Below, piece by piece: positions 1 through 5,381 of a stretch of 24,328 bases of DNA (within the stretch, counting starts at the first letter, position 1; every line of letters starts with the position of its first letter). The position numbers and the translations under genes were made by a program. Under the pieces are notes generated by a model. It was not told the origin of the DNA. It saw nothing but the letters and a program-made list of their open reading frames with translations, and made no database searches. The DNA comes from a virus. Where the stretch lies: positions 1 to 24,328 of the IMG/VR virus record IMGVR_UViG_3300032235_000817. One strand, written 5' to 3'.

Positions 1-54
1 CGTGCCAACCTTAACCTGGGGGTCAAAGTTGACACTAGCGTTTACCGGAACGTT

Positions 55-201
55 TCATGCCAAATTCTCCATTTTATAAAACTTTTGATTCTCTTGCTTA
101 CGCAAGGATTTGTGAGGCTTACGATGTGAGCCTGCACGTCTAAATAATGCCGCGGCAACAAAATGATTGCGCTCACGCGGCAACTTTTGCATACGCTTCA
201 T
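55..201 (-). CDS. small basic protein, 48 aa, unknown function
   Basis: A short leftward ORF starting MKRMQKLPRERNHF and ending KFYKMENLA. It is rich in Lys and Arg, with no Cys and no membrane segment. The start is supported by AGGAG six bases before the ATG and by a consensus promoter (TTGACA, 17 bp, TATAAT) at 228-256. Its stop overlaps another ATG (GCATGA), so translation may be coupled to something further left, but only a 7-codon ORF follows there. A highly basic small phage protein could bind nucleic acid, but no family is recognised. It is real as a gene mainly because promoter, RBS and ORF line up. Confidence 0.6.
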   Translation of the reverse strand: MKRMQKLPRERNHFVAAALFRRAGSHRKPHKSLRKQENQKFYKMENLA

Positions 202-227
202 TGCTTGCTCCTACTAACTAAAAACAC

Positions 228-256
228 ATTATACAATAAATTGGATTTATTGTCAA
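228..256 (-). promoter_or_regulatory. sigma70-type promoter upstream of the 48-aa ORF
   Basis: Read leftward: -35 TTGACA (251-256), a 17-bp spacer and -10 TATAAT (228-233). It lies in the gap between the radical SAM gene and the small ORF at 55-201. Confidence 0.8.
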
Positions 257-279
257 TGCCCTTTCAGATTCCAAATGCA

Positions 280-1923
280 TTAGTTTTTGTTGATTACTCG
301 ATTTCTCCATCTAAAGCTAATTTGCTTTTTTTCTGGAAAATATGTGCCCAAGACAACCAACCCATACTTGTCAATCAATGGTTTGATTTCTTCAAATTGT
401 TGTTTAGCTGAAAGTAAACTTTTGGTTTTTAGTTTTTCAAACATAGATTCAAAATTTTTGATATCACTGAGTTTCTTAATATTTGACAGATCAATAAGAG
501 AACTCTGTAGAATATGAATGGCCATTATTTCGTCAAACGTCATCGTAGAAGTAGAAAAAATATAATTACCTTCTTTGGCTCCATGTAAAACACCATGTCC
601 GTTAACAATTTCTTGATAGATATCTTCGAGACGATCAACTGAATTTATAGTGTGATATTTGTCTACAGTGTAGCCCTTGATCCATTTTATTTTGTGTAAT
701 CGTTGATAAAACGGGTCAGCTCCTGGGCTGTTGGGTAGAATCATCCAATGATTCATAAAAAAATTCTGAATACCAGTTTCCATAATTATGCGTTTGATTG
801 TGTCGGTCAAACTGTCATATGATTGACCAGCAACTCCAACCATTAGCTCGGCCAATATCAGATTATGAAATTTTGGATCAAGATTTTTTTGAAGTTTATC
901 GATTAAAGATTTATGTTCATCCCAAGACAAACTGGGTCTTTCCATTTTGTCAAGCACATCTTTGTTGATATCTTGAAGACTGATCTTTATTAAGTTGTTC
1001 AGTTTTTCTGCACTGGTTTTCAGTAGCTCGTAAGTGTTTTCTTTTCGAAGTTTTGGAGTGTTGGTTACCAAAAATTTAAAATTTCTATTGGGGTCATGCA
1101 AACTCATTGCATAGCGGAAAATTTCTATATCCTCGTCCCATTGACCAAAATTAGCATCGCTTTCCCTTATGGCCACATCCTGTTGATGCCAAAAATTAAT
1201 TTCTTCTTGCCAATTTAATGATCTTCGTTTGACCTTTTTGGACAAATTTTGACTCCAGTCACAAAAACTACAATTGTACATGCAACCTCTAGCGAATTCC
1301 ACAGCAAAAAGCATTTCATTGCGTGGAACGCCTTTGTTTTCTAAATCCTTAATGTGATCTATCACAAACTGTTGTTGATTCAATATTGGACTAGTAGTGA
1401 AGTACAATTTATCTACTAACTGTTCATATGGATAAAGTGTATATGAATTGGCGTTTTCCACAATGTTGACCCAATTTGACTTGTCTGTCGACAAACCACT
1501 TTCAAAGTCAATTATCTGTTGAAATGCCCGTTCTCCATCTCCGTATACCACGTAGTCAATATAAGGATGTTGTGAAAAAAAGTTTTTATCTTTGTGTGCT
1601 GTAATCTGTGGGCCACCTACAACAATTCGAATGTTAGGGTAACGTTCTTTGATAGTTTTGCAAATGTTATATTGCAGTGTTTCGTTCCATATGAATACAC
1701 TCAATGACAAAATGTCGGGCAAATTCTTTTCTATGTTGGCAATTATAGTATCAAAATCATCTAGTACAAACAAGTCGGCCATCTGCCATTCAACATTGGT
1801 GTTTTTTCCGTGCAGATCATAAAAGTGTTTGAGATAAAAATAAGACGGATTTATACCGAATCTCATTCGATTTATTTCCACTTCAACGGTAGGCGGATAG
1901 TTAGCTAAAAATTTAATTTTCAT
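280..1923 (-). CDS. B12-binding domain radical SAM protein
   Basis: 547 aa. The N-terminal half has a cobalamin-binding-like fold pattern (residues ~45-140, with ILSLSVFIWN, VVGGPQ and YGDGE), as in B12-binding radical SAM enzymes. The radical SAM cluster motif follows: RGCMYNCSFC, with C214, C218 and C221 as the CxxxCxxC ligands for a 4Fe-4S cluster. These enzymes bind S-adenosylmethionine and carry out radical methylations or rearrangements; the substrate cannot be told here. ATG at 1923 is the first Met after a promoter at 1959-1987; an AGGA lies about 15 bases upstream, so the RBS is poor. The gene sits alone at the left end of the tRNA region, so a role in RNA or protein modification is possible but is inference. 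The family assignment is firm; the function is open. Confidence 0.85.
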   Translation of the reverse strand: MKIKFLANYPPTVEVEINRMRFGINPSYFYLKHFYDLHGKNTNVEWQMADLFVLDDFDTIIANIEKNLPDILSLSVFIWNETLQYNICKTIKERYPNIRIVVGGPQITAHKDKNFFSQHPYIDYVVYGDGERAFQQIIDFESGLSTDKSNWVNIVENANSYTLYPYEQLVDKLYFTTSPILNQQQFVIDHIKDLENKGVPRNEMLFAVEFARGCMYNCSFCDWSQNLSKKVKRRSLNWQEEINFWHQQDVAIRESDANFGQWDEDIEIFRYAMSLHDPNRNFKFLVTNTPKLRKENTYELLKTSAEKLNNLIKISLQDINKDVLDKMERPSLSWDEHKSLIDKLQKNLDPKFHNLILAELMVGVAGQSYDSLTDTIKRIIMETGIQNFFMNHWMILPNSPGADPFYQRLHKIKWIKGYTVDKYHTINSVDRLEDIYQEIVNGHGVLHGAKEGNYIFSTSTMTFDEIMAIHILQSSLIDLSNIKKLSDIKNFESMFEKLKTKSLLSAKQQFEEIKPLIDKYGLVVLGTYFPEKKQISFRWRNRVINKN

Positions 1924-1958
1924 ACGCTTTATTAATTGTTCCTGTTAACTAAAAATAT

Positions 1959-1987
1959 ATTATACAACAAGCTTTATTTATTGTTGA
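1959..1987 (-). promoter_or_regulatory. sigma70-type promoter for the radical SAM gene
   Basis: Read leftward: -35 TCAACA (1982-1987), a 17-bp spacer and -10 TATAAT (1959-1964). The -35 is weaker than in the other promoters, but spacing and -10 are ideal. Confidence 0.6.
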
Positions 1988-2012
1988 TGTTTTTTCAAAT
2001 TGAAAAAGCATA

Positions 2013-2111
2013 TGGTGCCCCTGGCAGGAGTCGAACCTGCACACGCTGGCTTATCTGGCCGGTGCTTTGGGAAGGTATAAGCTTCCGTCTTTACCATTAA
2101 GCTACAGGGGC
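2013..2111 (-). tRNA. interrupted tRNA, probably Ile (GAU), with 24-nt insertion in the D stem
   Basis: Acceptor GCCCCTG pairs perfectly with CAGGGGC. A73 and CCA are encoded, and the T arm is perfect (GCAGG/CCTGC). The gene is 99 nt. Removing 24 nt (2065-2088) leaves a canonical 75-nt tRNA with D stem GCT/AGC, a 17-nt anticodon arm and a 5-nt variable loop. The anticodon loop then reads CAGATAA, giving GAU (Ile), but position 33 is A instead of the near-invariant U and the anticodon stem has one C-A mismatch. Read without removing the insert, the first hairpin would give a UAU loop followed by an impossible 29-nt variable region. Amino acid identity is uncertain. Confidence 0.7.
2065..2088 (-). 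other. 24-nt hairpin insertion inside a tRNA gene
   Basis: The insert contains the hairpin GGAAG-CTTATAC-CTTCC and is bounded by a 4-bp direct repeat (CTTT on the + strand at 2065-2068 and 2089-2092). It interrupts the 3' strand of the D stem. The repeat resembles a small target duplication, but could also be chance or slippage. Confidence 0.65.
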
Positions 2112-2130
2112 AAAAAAACTTAAATACTGT

Positions 2131-2313
2131 ATGGCAAACCAAAAAGACATAGATCTTCTTTTTAACTTTATAAAGTCAATGCCTGATAAGAGAAGAAATA
2201 ATCAAGCAGCTTATCAGCTGGGTTATCTAATAGGTTTTATTGTGCGTTTAATGGCTGAAGATTCAATGATCAGAAGCAGAATCATACACAGAATAAACAC
2301 TACTAAAAAATAA
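2131..2313 (+). CDS. small protein, 60 aa, unknown function
   Basis: A rightward ORF between two leftward tRNA genes, ending one base before tRNA-Trp. The protein (MANQKDIDLLFNFIKS...) is amphipathic with a hydrophobic stretch at residues ~30-41 (YLIGFIVRLM) and a basic C-terminus. Composition looks protein-like. No Shine-Dalgarno is visible and its strand is opposite to everything around it, so it may be untranslated. I recognise no family. Confidence 0.45.
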   Translation: MANQKDIDLLFNFIKSMPDKRRNNQAAYQLGYLIGFIVRLMAEDSMIRSRIIHRINTTKK

Positions 2314-2314
2314 T

Positions 2315-2388
2315 TGGCGTACCCCCAAGGACTCGAACCTTGACGAACAGTTTTGGAGACTGTGATGCTGCCATTACATTAGGGATAC
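2315..2388 (-). tRNA. tRNA-Trp (CCA)
   Basis: Acceptor GTATCCC pairs with GGGGTAC. Anticodon arm ACAGT-CTCCAAA-ACTGT gives CCA. Discriminator G and 3' CCA are encoded. Confidence 0.93.
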
Positions 2389-2393
2389 ATATT

Positions 2394-2485
2394 TGGTGGA
2401 AGCGGTGAGATTCGAACTCACGGAACCATTTCTGATCCTTTAGTTTTCAAGACTAACGCAATAAGCCGGACTCTGCCACACTTCC
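2394..2485 (-). tRNA. tRNA-Ser (UGA)
   Basis: Class II tRNA with a long variable arm. Anticodon arm TTAGT-CTTGAAA-ACTAA gives UGA. CCA is encoded. Confidence 0.93.
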
Positions 2486-2493
2486 GAAAAACT

Positions 2494-2567
2494 TGGAGCG
2501 GGTACCGAGAATCGAACTCGGAAATAATCCTTGGCAAGGATTCAGGTTACCTTTACATCATACCCGC
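2494..2567 (-). tRNA. tRNA-Gly (GCC)
   Basis: Acceptor GCGGGTA/TACCCGC. Anticodon arm AATCC-TTGCCAA-GGATT gives GCC. CCA is encoded. Confidence 0.93.
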
Positions 2568-2575
2568 ATTAAAAA

Positions 2576-2651
2576 TGGTGCTCCCGATCTGAATCGAACA
2601 GATTATCTCCGGGTTACAAATCCGGCGCATCGCCAGCAATGCTTCAGGAGC
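2576..2651 (-). tRNA. tRNA-Thr (UGU)
   Basis: Acceptor GCTCCTG pairs with CGGGAGC through one G-U. Anticodon loop TTTGTAA gives UGU; the last stem pair is an A-C mismatch. CCA is encoded. Confidence 0.9.
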
Positions 2652-2657
2652 ATAAAT

Positions 2658-3125
2658 TTACTTATCTACTAGAATCAACCTGTTGACTTCTTTTTGAATT
2701 TTACTATGACTGACTGATAAAAATATTCCGGGACTACGCTGTCCTCGTCCGGAATCATCAAAATAATTATCAAATTTAATATTGTATTTTTTAAAATCAA
2801 CATCAGTGGTTCTAAAAGCGCCAATAGTTAAAACGTATTCAGGTTTTCTAATAGAAGAATCTTTTAATAATTTACTAATGGTCTCGGCACCTTTGCTAAA
2901 ACCATATAACTGATATGTTACGGCAGTGTTGTTTATAAACAAAACTGCATCTTTGGATTGATACCATCCAAATACTTTATGACAATATCCTAAATGATTT
3001 GCATATTGCTCTAATGCAGGCTGATCGAATACATCATTCTGACCACGAAAGGCCACAACATATCCAACACAAGCATTAACAGAACTAGCATATAATAAAA
3101 TTATTGTAGTTAAAAATCGTATCAT
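2658..3125 (-). CDS. exported GxSxG protein, possible alpha/beta-hydrolase-like
   Basis: 155 aa. Residues 1-18 form a signal-peptide-like segment (MIRF, then a hydrophobic run ending SSVNA) before Cys19. The mature part contains YGFSKGAET (~residues 73-81), a GxSxG nucleophile-elbow pattern, preceded by a hydrophobic strand. At 155 aa it is short for an alpha/beta hydrolase, and I see no convincing Asp/His partners beyond DSGRG and SHSK near the C-terminus. An enzyme acting in the periplasm or on the envelope is plausible but is inference. It lies between tRNA-Thr and tRNA-Ser(GCU) and runs with them, without an obvious promoter of its own. The ATG is the only start that keeps the signal peptide intact. 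Confidence 0.7.
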   Translation of the reverse strand: MIRFLTTIILLYASSVNACVGYVVAFRGQNDVFDQPALEQYANHLGYCHKVFGWYQSKDAVLFINNTAVTYQLYGFSKGAETISKLLKDSSIRKPEYVLTIGAFRTTDVDFKKYNIKFDNYFDDSGRGQRSPGIFLSVSHSKIQKEVNRLILVDK

Positions 3126-3132
3126 AATTAAT

Positions 3133-3227
3133 TGGTGGTGAGTGTGGGATTCGAACCCACGGACCTGGTTTTTGCCAAGTCTCTTTCTTAGCAGGAAAGT
3201 GATTTAAGCCAACTCATCCAACTCACC
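3133..3227 (-). tRNA. tRNA-Ser (GCU)
   Basis: Class II. Acceptor GGTGAGT/ACTCACC. Anticodon arm CTTTC-CTGCTAA-GAAAG gives GCU. T arm GTGGG/CCCAC. CCA is encoded. Confidence 0.93.
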
Positions 3228-3349
3228 ATAAAACATATTGAATTTGTAAGTAGTAGCGTCCCTCATATCGCTACCATTTTCCCTTGTAATAAAGCCGGCA
3301 GGGTCAAGATACGTCACTTGGAATACTTGTCCAGTCTGTGCGCCGCCTT

Positions 3350-3420
3350 GCACCCCGATCTTCCGATCGGTCGGGCATCGAACCCGCGACCTTCTACTAT
3401 ATCGGTAGTTCGAACATACC
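3350..3420 (-). pseudogene. tRNA-like fragment with GNRA-type hairpin
   Basis: The leftward sequence contains a T-arm-like piece (CGGG-TTCGATG-CCCG) followed by the perfect hairpin CCGATC-GGAA-GATCGG at 3355-3370. No matching 5' acceptor strand is found and there is no CCA. It may be a decayed tRNA 3' half. The rest of the gap from 3228 to 3459 holds no gene I can support. Confidence 0.3.
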
Positions 3421-3459
3421 TTTATAGCGTGACTTTCTCTTGCTGACACTTACAAAACT

Positions 3460-3535
3460 TGGTACCGTAAGCTGGACTCGAACCAGCAACACAAGAATTT
3501 TCAGTCCTCTGCTCTACCATTGGAGCTATTACGGC
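3460..3535 (-). tRNA. tRNA-Phe (GAA)
   Basis: Acceptor GCCGTAA/TTACGGT. Anticodon loop CTGAAAA gives GAA. T arm GCTGG/CCAGC. CCA is encoded. Confidence 0.93.
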
Positions 3536-3543
3536 AATAAACT

Positions 3544-3618
3544 TGGCGGTCCCAAGGGGTAACGATCCCCTTCTTCGAGCGTGACAGGCTCGTGTGCGTC
3601 CATGAACACTTTGAGACC
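3544..3618 (-). tRNA. tRNA-Asp (GUC)
   Basis: Acceptor GGTCTCA/TGGGACC. Anticodon arm CGAGC-CTGTCAC-GCTCG gives GUC, with G73 and CCA. The T loop reads ATCGTTA instead of the usual TTCGAAT type. Confidence 0.88.
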
Positions 3619-3622
3619 AAAA

Positions 3623-3702
3623 ACTATATTGAAACACACTGACGGGAGCTACCCTCAAGACAGACCTCGCTACTCTGTCAATACAATATGCTTCAATATA
3701 GT
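3623..3702 (-). ncRNA. long-stem RNA element, copy 1
   Basis: Leftward RNA of 80 nt. Its ends, ACTATATTGAAGCATATT and AGTGTGTTTCAATATAGT, pair over 18 bp, including G-U wobbles that only work in the leftward transcript. The loop holds two small hairpins (GACAG/CTGTC and GGG/CCC). It abuts the aberrant tRNA at 3703. Arms are shared with copies at 3844-3926 and 4083-4181. Confidence 0.7.
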
Positions 3703-3797
3703 GACCCTTTGTGGGCAGGATTCGAACCTGCATGTGGCGTCTATTTCCACCGGCCCCATAACGGGCCTACGTCTACCAAATTCCATCACCACGGGTC
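3703..3797 (-). tRNA. aberrant Leu-like tRNA or tRNA pseudogene
   Basis: It has a Leu-type D arm (GGAATTTGGTAGACG), a class II variable arm (GTGG/CCAC) and a perfect T arm (GCAGG-TTCGAAT-CCTGC). The terminal helix is odd: GACCC/GGGTC plus GTGG/CCAC with a 3-nt AAA bulge on the 3' side. No CCA is encoded. The best anticodon stem (AGGCC/GGGCC) gives loop CGTTATG, with G33 instead of U33 and nominal anticodon UUA. That would read UAA stop codons if functional, but the loop is so abnormal that I favour decay. Confidence 0.45.
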
Positions 3798-3843
3798 ATC
3801 GGAGTCATGACTTCCGACTACAGTAACGGTTAATTACTCCACT
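3798..3843 (-). other. hairpin-rich spacer
   Basis: Two perfect hairpins on the leftward strand, AGTAA/TTACT and TCGGA/TCCGA. The second has a loop containing TCAT, reminiscent of a Met anticodon arm, but no T arm or acceptor follows. Confidence 0.35.
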
Positions 3844-3926
3844 ACCATATTGAAACACACTAGCCGCTCTGTTACCACCATATGCCTATGGCTTGTATCC
3901 ATTCATCAAATATGCTTCAATATAGT
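3844..3926 (-). ncRNA. long-stem RNA element, copy 2
   Basis: 83 nt, with the same 18-bp arms as copy 1 apart from one change (ATAGT to ATGGT) that keeps pairing as a wobble in RNA. The loop sequence is unrelated to copy 1. Confidence 0.7.
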
Positions 3927-4082
3927 GTCACTCTCCTGACCACATTTAACGGATGGGGTAGAGCCTTGAGTGACTGTCATAGACAGACTTTATTCCTGGT
4001 TGCAACCATAAGTTATGGTAGCTCCTTACTTCGATACGCTCTGGACGTATCGGTCTGGTGGAGTTAACCACGGAGTTAAACT
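3927..4082 (-). other. non-coding hairpin-rich stretch
   Basis: No credible ORF. Leftward-strand inverted repeats include CGATACG/CGTATCG around a 7-nt loop, CCATAA/TTATGG, CTGTC/GACAG, and GTCACTC/GAGTGAC closing about 35 nt. These could be decayed tRNA arms or parts of a structured RNA. None completes a cloverleaf. Confidence 0.4.
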
Positions 4083-4181
4083 ACCATATTGAAACACACT
4101 CCCTTACCCCTATGATGTTATCGTTGGACAACAGGTTTCTCTCCTGCTTTTCTATGATGGATGAATATGCTTCAATATAGT
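4083..4181 (-). ncRNA. long-stem RNA element, copy 3
   Basis: 99 nt, with the same arms as copy 2. The loop contains CAGG-AGAGAAA-CCTG. Arms are conserved while loops differ in length and sequence, so the stem is the constrained part. Confidence 0.7.
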
Positions 4182-4506
4182 GAAGGAATACGCGGCGTTA
4201 TATAGCTTGCACCGAATTACCAATGCCCGCATCTAACTTCTGTCCTTCCACAGCATCACCGCCAACAATGCTTTTCATACCCTACTGGACCGACTTACTT
4301 TCGCATCGTCACTTGTGCTGCCAGCCTTACCGAGTGGACCTATGCACTTGTGAAGCCCATGCATCCACATGGGTCGGTTTCCATCTACTATCTTACTTGT
4401 CATTGTTTTAGTATTTCTGGCGAGTACTTTTTACACGGCTTCCGGCCTTCCGTGATGTTACGGCTGTAAACTTACCTGCAGGACGCGAGTACAGCTATCT
4501 TACATT
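4182..4506. other. 325-nt stretch without a recognisable gene
   Basis: No ORF on either strand looks coding. On the leftward strand there are hairpins CCCATG/CATGGG and CACGG/CCGTG, and the string GTAAGATAG occurs twice. It is probably transcribed as part of the tRNA precursor. I cannot assign it to tmRNA, RNase P RNA or an intron class. Confidence 0.35.
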
Positions 4507-4634
4507 CGGCGTGTGTTACGGGATTCGAACCCGCATTCTGAAGTTATTCCACCGCTACCGCACTTTTCAGTGTTGTGTTTCCACTGTAGACTTATATGGC
4601 CCTCTGTCTTGTCCGTTGGTTAGACGAAACACAC
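4507..4634 (-). tRNA. aberrant 128-nt tRNA-like gene
   Basis: Acceptor strands GTGTGTT and AACACAC pair perfectly. The D arm (GTCT/AGAC, loop with GG) and T arm (GCGGG-TTCGAAT-CCCGT) are good. Discriminator G is followed by CCG, not CCA. Between the D and T arms lie about 71 nt instead of 23 to 38. The best anticodon arm is GGGC-CATATAA-GTCT (nominal UAU, A33), leaving a ~50-nt variable region with a CAGTG/CACTG hairpin. Either it carries an insertion or it is a decaying class II tRNA. The anticodon cannot be assigned safely. Confidence 0.45.
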
Positions 4635-4641
4635 ATAAACT

Positions 4642-4728
4642 TGGTGGGGACTGATGGTAACGCTCCACGTGCCTTGACTTCACTACCTTTAGGAACGGAT
4701 TTACAGTCCGCCGTAGTGGGCAATCCCC
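4642..4728 (-). tRNA. tRNA-Tyr (GUA)
   Basis: Class II. Acceptor GGGGATT/AGTCCCC. Anticodon loop CTGTAAA gives GUA. CCA is encoded. The T loop is AGCGTTA, lacking the usual TTC. Confidence 0.88.
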
Positions 4729-4735
4729 TAAAAAT

Positions 4736-4810
4736 TGGCGCCGCGGACGGGAATCGAACCCGCCTTAGTTGGATAGACAATCCAGTGCCCTCCCAGAGGA
4801 CTACCACGGC
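4736..4810 (-). tRNA. second tRNA-Asp-like (GUC)
   Basis: Acceptor GCCGTGG/CCGCGGC. Anticodon arm CTGGA-TTGTCTA-TCCAA gives GUC, with G73 and CCA. Position 37 is T rather than a purine and the top stem pair is mismatched, so identity is less certain than for the Asp tRNA at 3544-3618. Confidence 0.8.
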
Positions 4811-4816
4811 AAATCT

Positions 4817-4891
4817 TGGTACACGATACGAGAATCGAACTCGTCTTTCCGCCTTGAAAGGGCAGCGTCCTAACCGATAGACGAATCGTGC
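4817..4891 (-). tRNA. tRNA-Glu (UUC)
   Basis: Acceptor GCACGAT/ATCGTGT. Anticodon arm CTGCC-CTTTCAA-GGCGG gives UUC. CCA is encoded. Confidence 0.93.
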
Positions 4892-4897
4892 AATGTT

Positions 4898-4984
4898 TGG
4901 TGCGACTGACCGGACTCGAACCGGTACGCCATTAAAGACGACAGATTTTAAGTCTGTTGCGGCTACCAATTACGCCACAGTCGC
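4898..4984 (-). tRNA. tRNA-Leu (UAA), copy 1
   Basis: Class II. Acceptor GCGACTG/CAGTCGC. Anticodon arm ACAGA-CTTAAAA-TCTGT gives UAA. CCA is encoded. First tRNA downstream of the tandem promoters at 5121-5306. Confidence 0.93.
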
Positions 4985-4989
4985 ATATT

Positions 4990-5050
4990 CATTATATGTA
5001 AACACATCACTCATTTCCTTCGTCGCTCGGCAATGTGTTTACATATAATG
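4990..5050 (-). ncRNA. long-stem RNA element, type D
   Basis: 61 nt with a perfect 18-bp inverted repeat: CATTATATGTAAACACAT and its complement at 5033-5050. The loop is 25 nt. Immediately 5' of it on the leftward strand is the hairpin ACCGCT-GTGA-AGCGGT. It lies between the tandem promoters and tRNA-Leu. Confidence 0.7.
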
Positions 5051-5066
5051 ACCGCTTCACAGCGGT
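5051..5066 (-). ncRNA. 6-bp hairpin with GNRA tetraloop (GTGA)
   Basis: ACCGCT-GTGA-AGCGGT on the leftward strand, abutting the long-stem element at 4990-5050. No T tract follows, so it is not a terminator. Confidence 0.55.
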
Positions 5067-5120
5067 TTATATGTTGGATAAATTTTTAAAGAACGTTTGT
5101 TAATTTCTTAACATGTGTCT

Positions 5121-5149
5121 ATTATAGCAAACAATTGAATTATTGTCGA
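5121..5149 (-). promoter_or_regulatory. tRNA-array promoter, proximal
   Basis: Read leftward: -35 TCGACA (5144-5149), a 17-bp spacer and -10 TATAAT (5121-5126). It shares flanking sequence (TTTAAA upstream, AGACAC after the -10) with the distal copy at 5278-5306, suggesting duplication. Confidence 0.8.
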
Positions 5150-5277
5150 CCACTTTAAACACTTATTTAGGTTACGCTTGAGGCGAAGCAAGTCGTCCAC
5201 TGTTGCGTTCTTTTTTGGCGCTACCCGCGAGTTTCACGCGGCGTCACTAAACAACAATGTTTCCTAACTAAGTGTCT
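5150..5277. other. spacer between tandem promoters
   Basis: 128 bp with no credible ORF. It contains one hairpin on the leftward strand, CCGCG-TGAAACT-CGCGG, within the leader of the distal promoter. Confidence 0.4.
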
Positions 5278-5306
5278 ATTATAGCAAAAAACCGAATTAT
5301 TGTCAA
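5278..5306 (-). promoter_or_regulatory. tRNA-array promoter, distal
   Basis: Perfect consensus read leftward: TTGACA (5301-5306), 17 bp, TATAAT (5278-5283). It drives the leftward tRNA array starting at tRNA-Leu 4984. Confidence 0.88.
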
Positions 5307-5353
5307 AGACCCTTTAAACACAAGGGTTATTGTAATACTTCGGTTTTAAAAAT

Positions 5354-5381
5354 TGGAGCACCGAGCAGGATTTGAATCTTA
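5354..5381 (-). pseudogene. 3' end of a split tRNA
   Basis: The leftward sequence ends CCTGC-TCGGTGC-T-CCA, the 3' acceptor strand and CCA of a tRNA, preceded by T loop TTCAAAT. The 5' T-stem strand no longer pairs and coincides with the stop codon of the HNH gene. TCGGTGC is exactly complementary to GCACCGA of the 5' tRNA half at 6122-6157. Confidence 0.6.

Noticed and set aside
2013-2111. Archaeal-type bulge-helix-bulge tRNA intron
   Set aside because: Promoters and RBSs are bacterial, and no clear bulge-helix-bulge fold forms at the insert ends.
3204-3449. 81-codon leftward ORF ending in FNMFYGELDELA
   Set aside because: Its last codons are the 5' half of tRNA-Ser and its first part overlaps the tRNA-like fragment; no RBS. 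Possibly a coding remnant but not supportable.
3422-3733. 103-codon leftward ORF
   Set aside because: It crosses tRNA-Phe, tRNA-Asp and a hairpin element.
3623-4181. CRISPR array (three repeated arms)
   Set aside because: The repeats are inverted pairs closing hairpins, spacing is irregular (~140-160 bp between elements) and there are no cas genes.
2013-4634. Stop-codon recoding with a suppressor tRNA
   Set aside because: The only UUA-like loop is badly malformed, and the genes here end normally at UAA or TGA with no in-frame stops.
4592-4969. 125-codon leftward ORF and its 94-codon rightward shadow
   Set aside because: Both are read-throughs of the Tyr, Asp, Glu and Leu tRNA genes.
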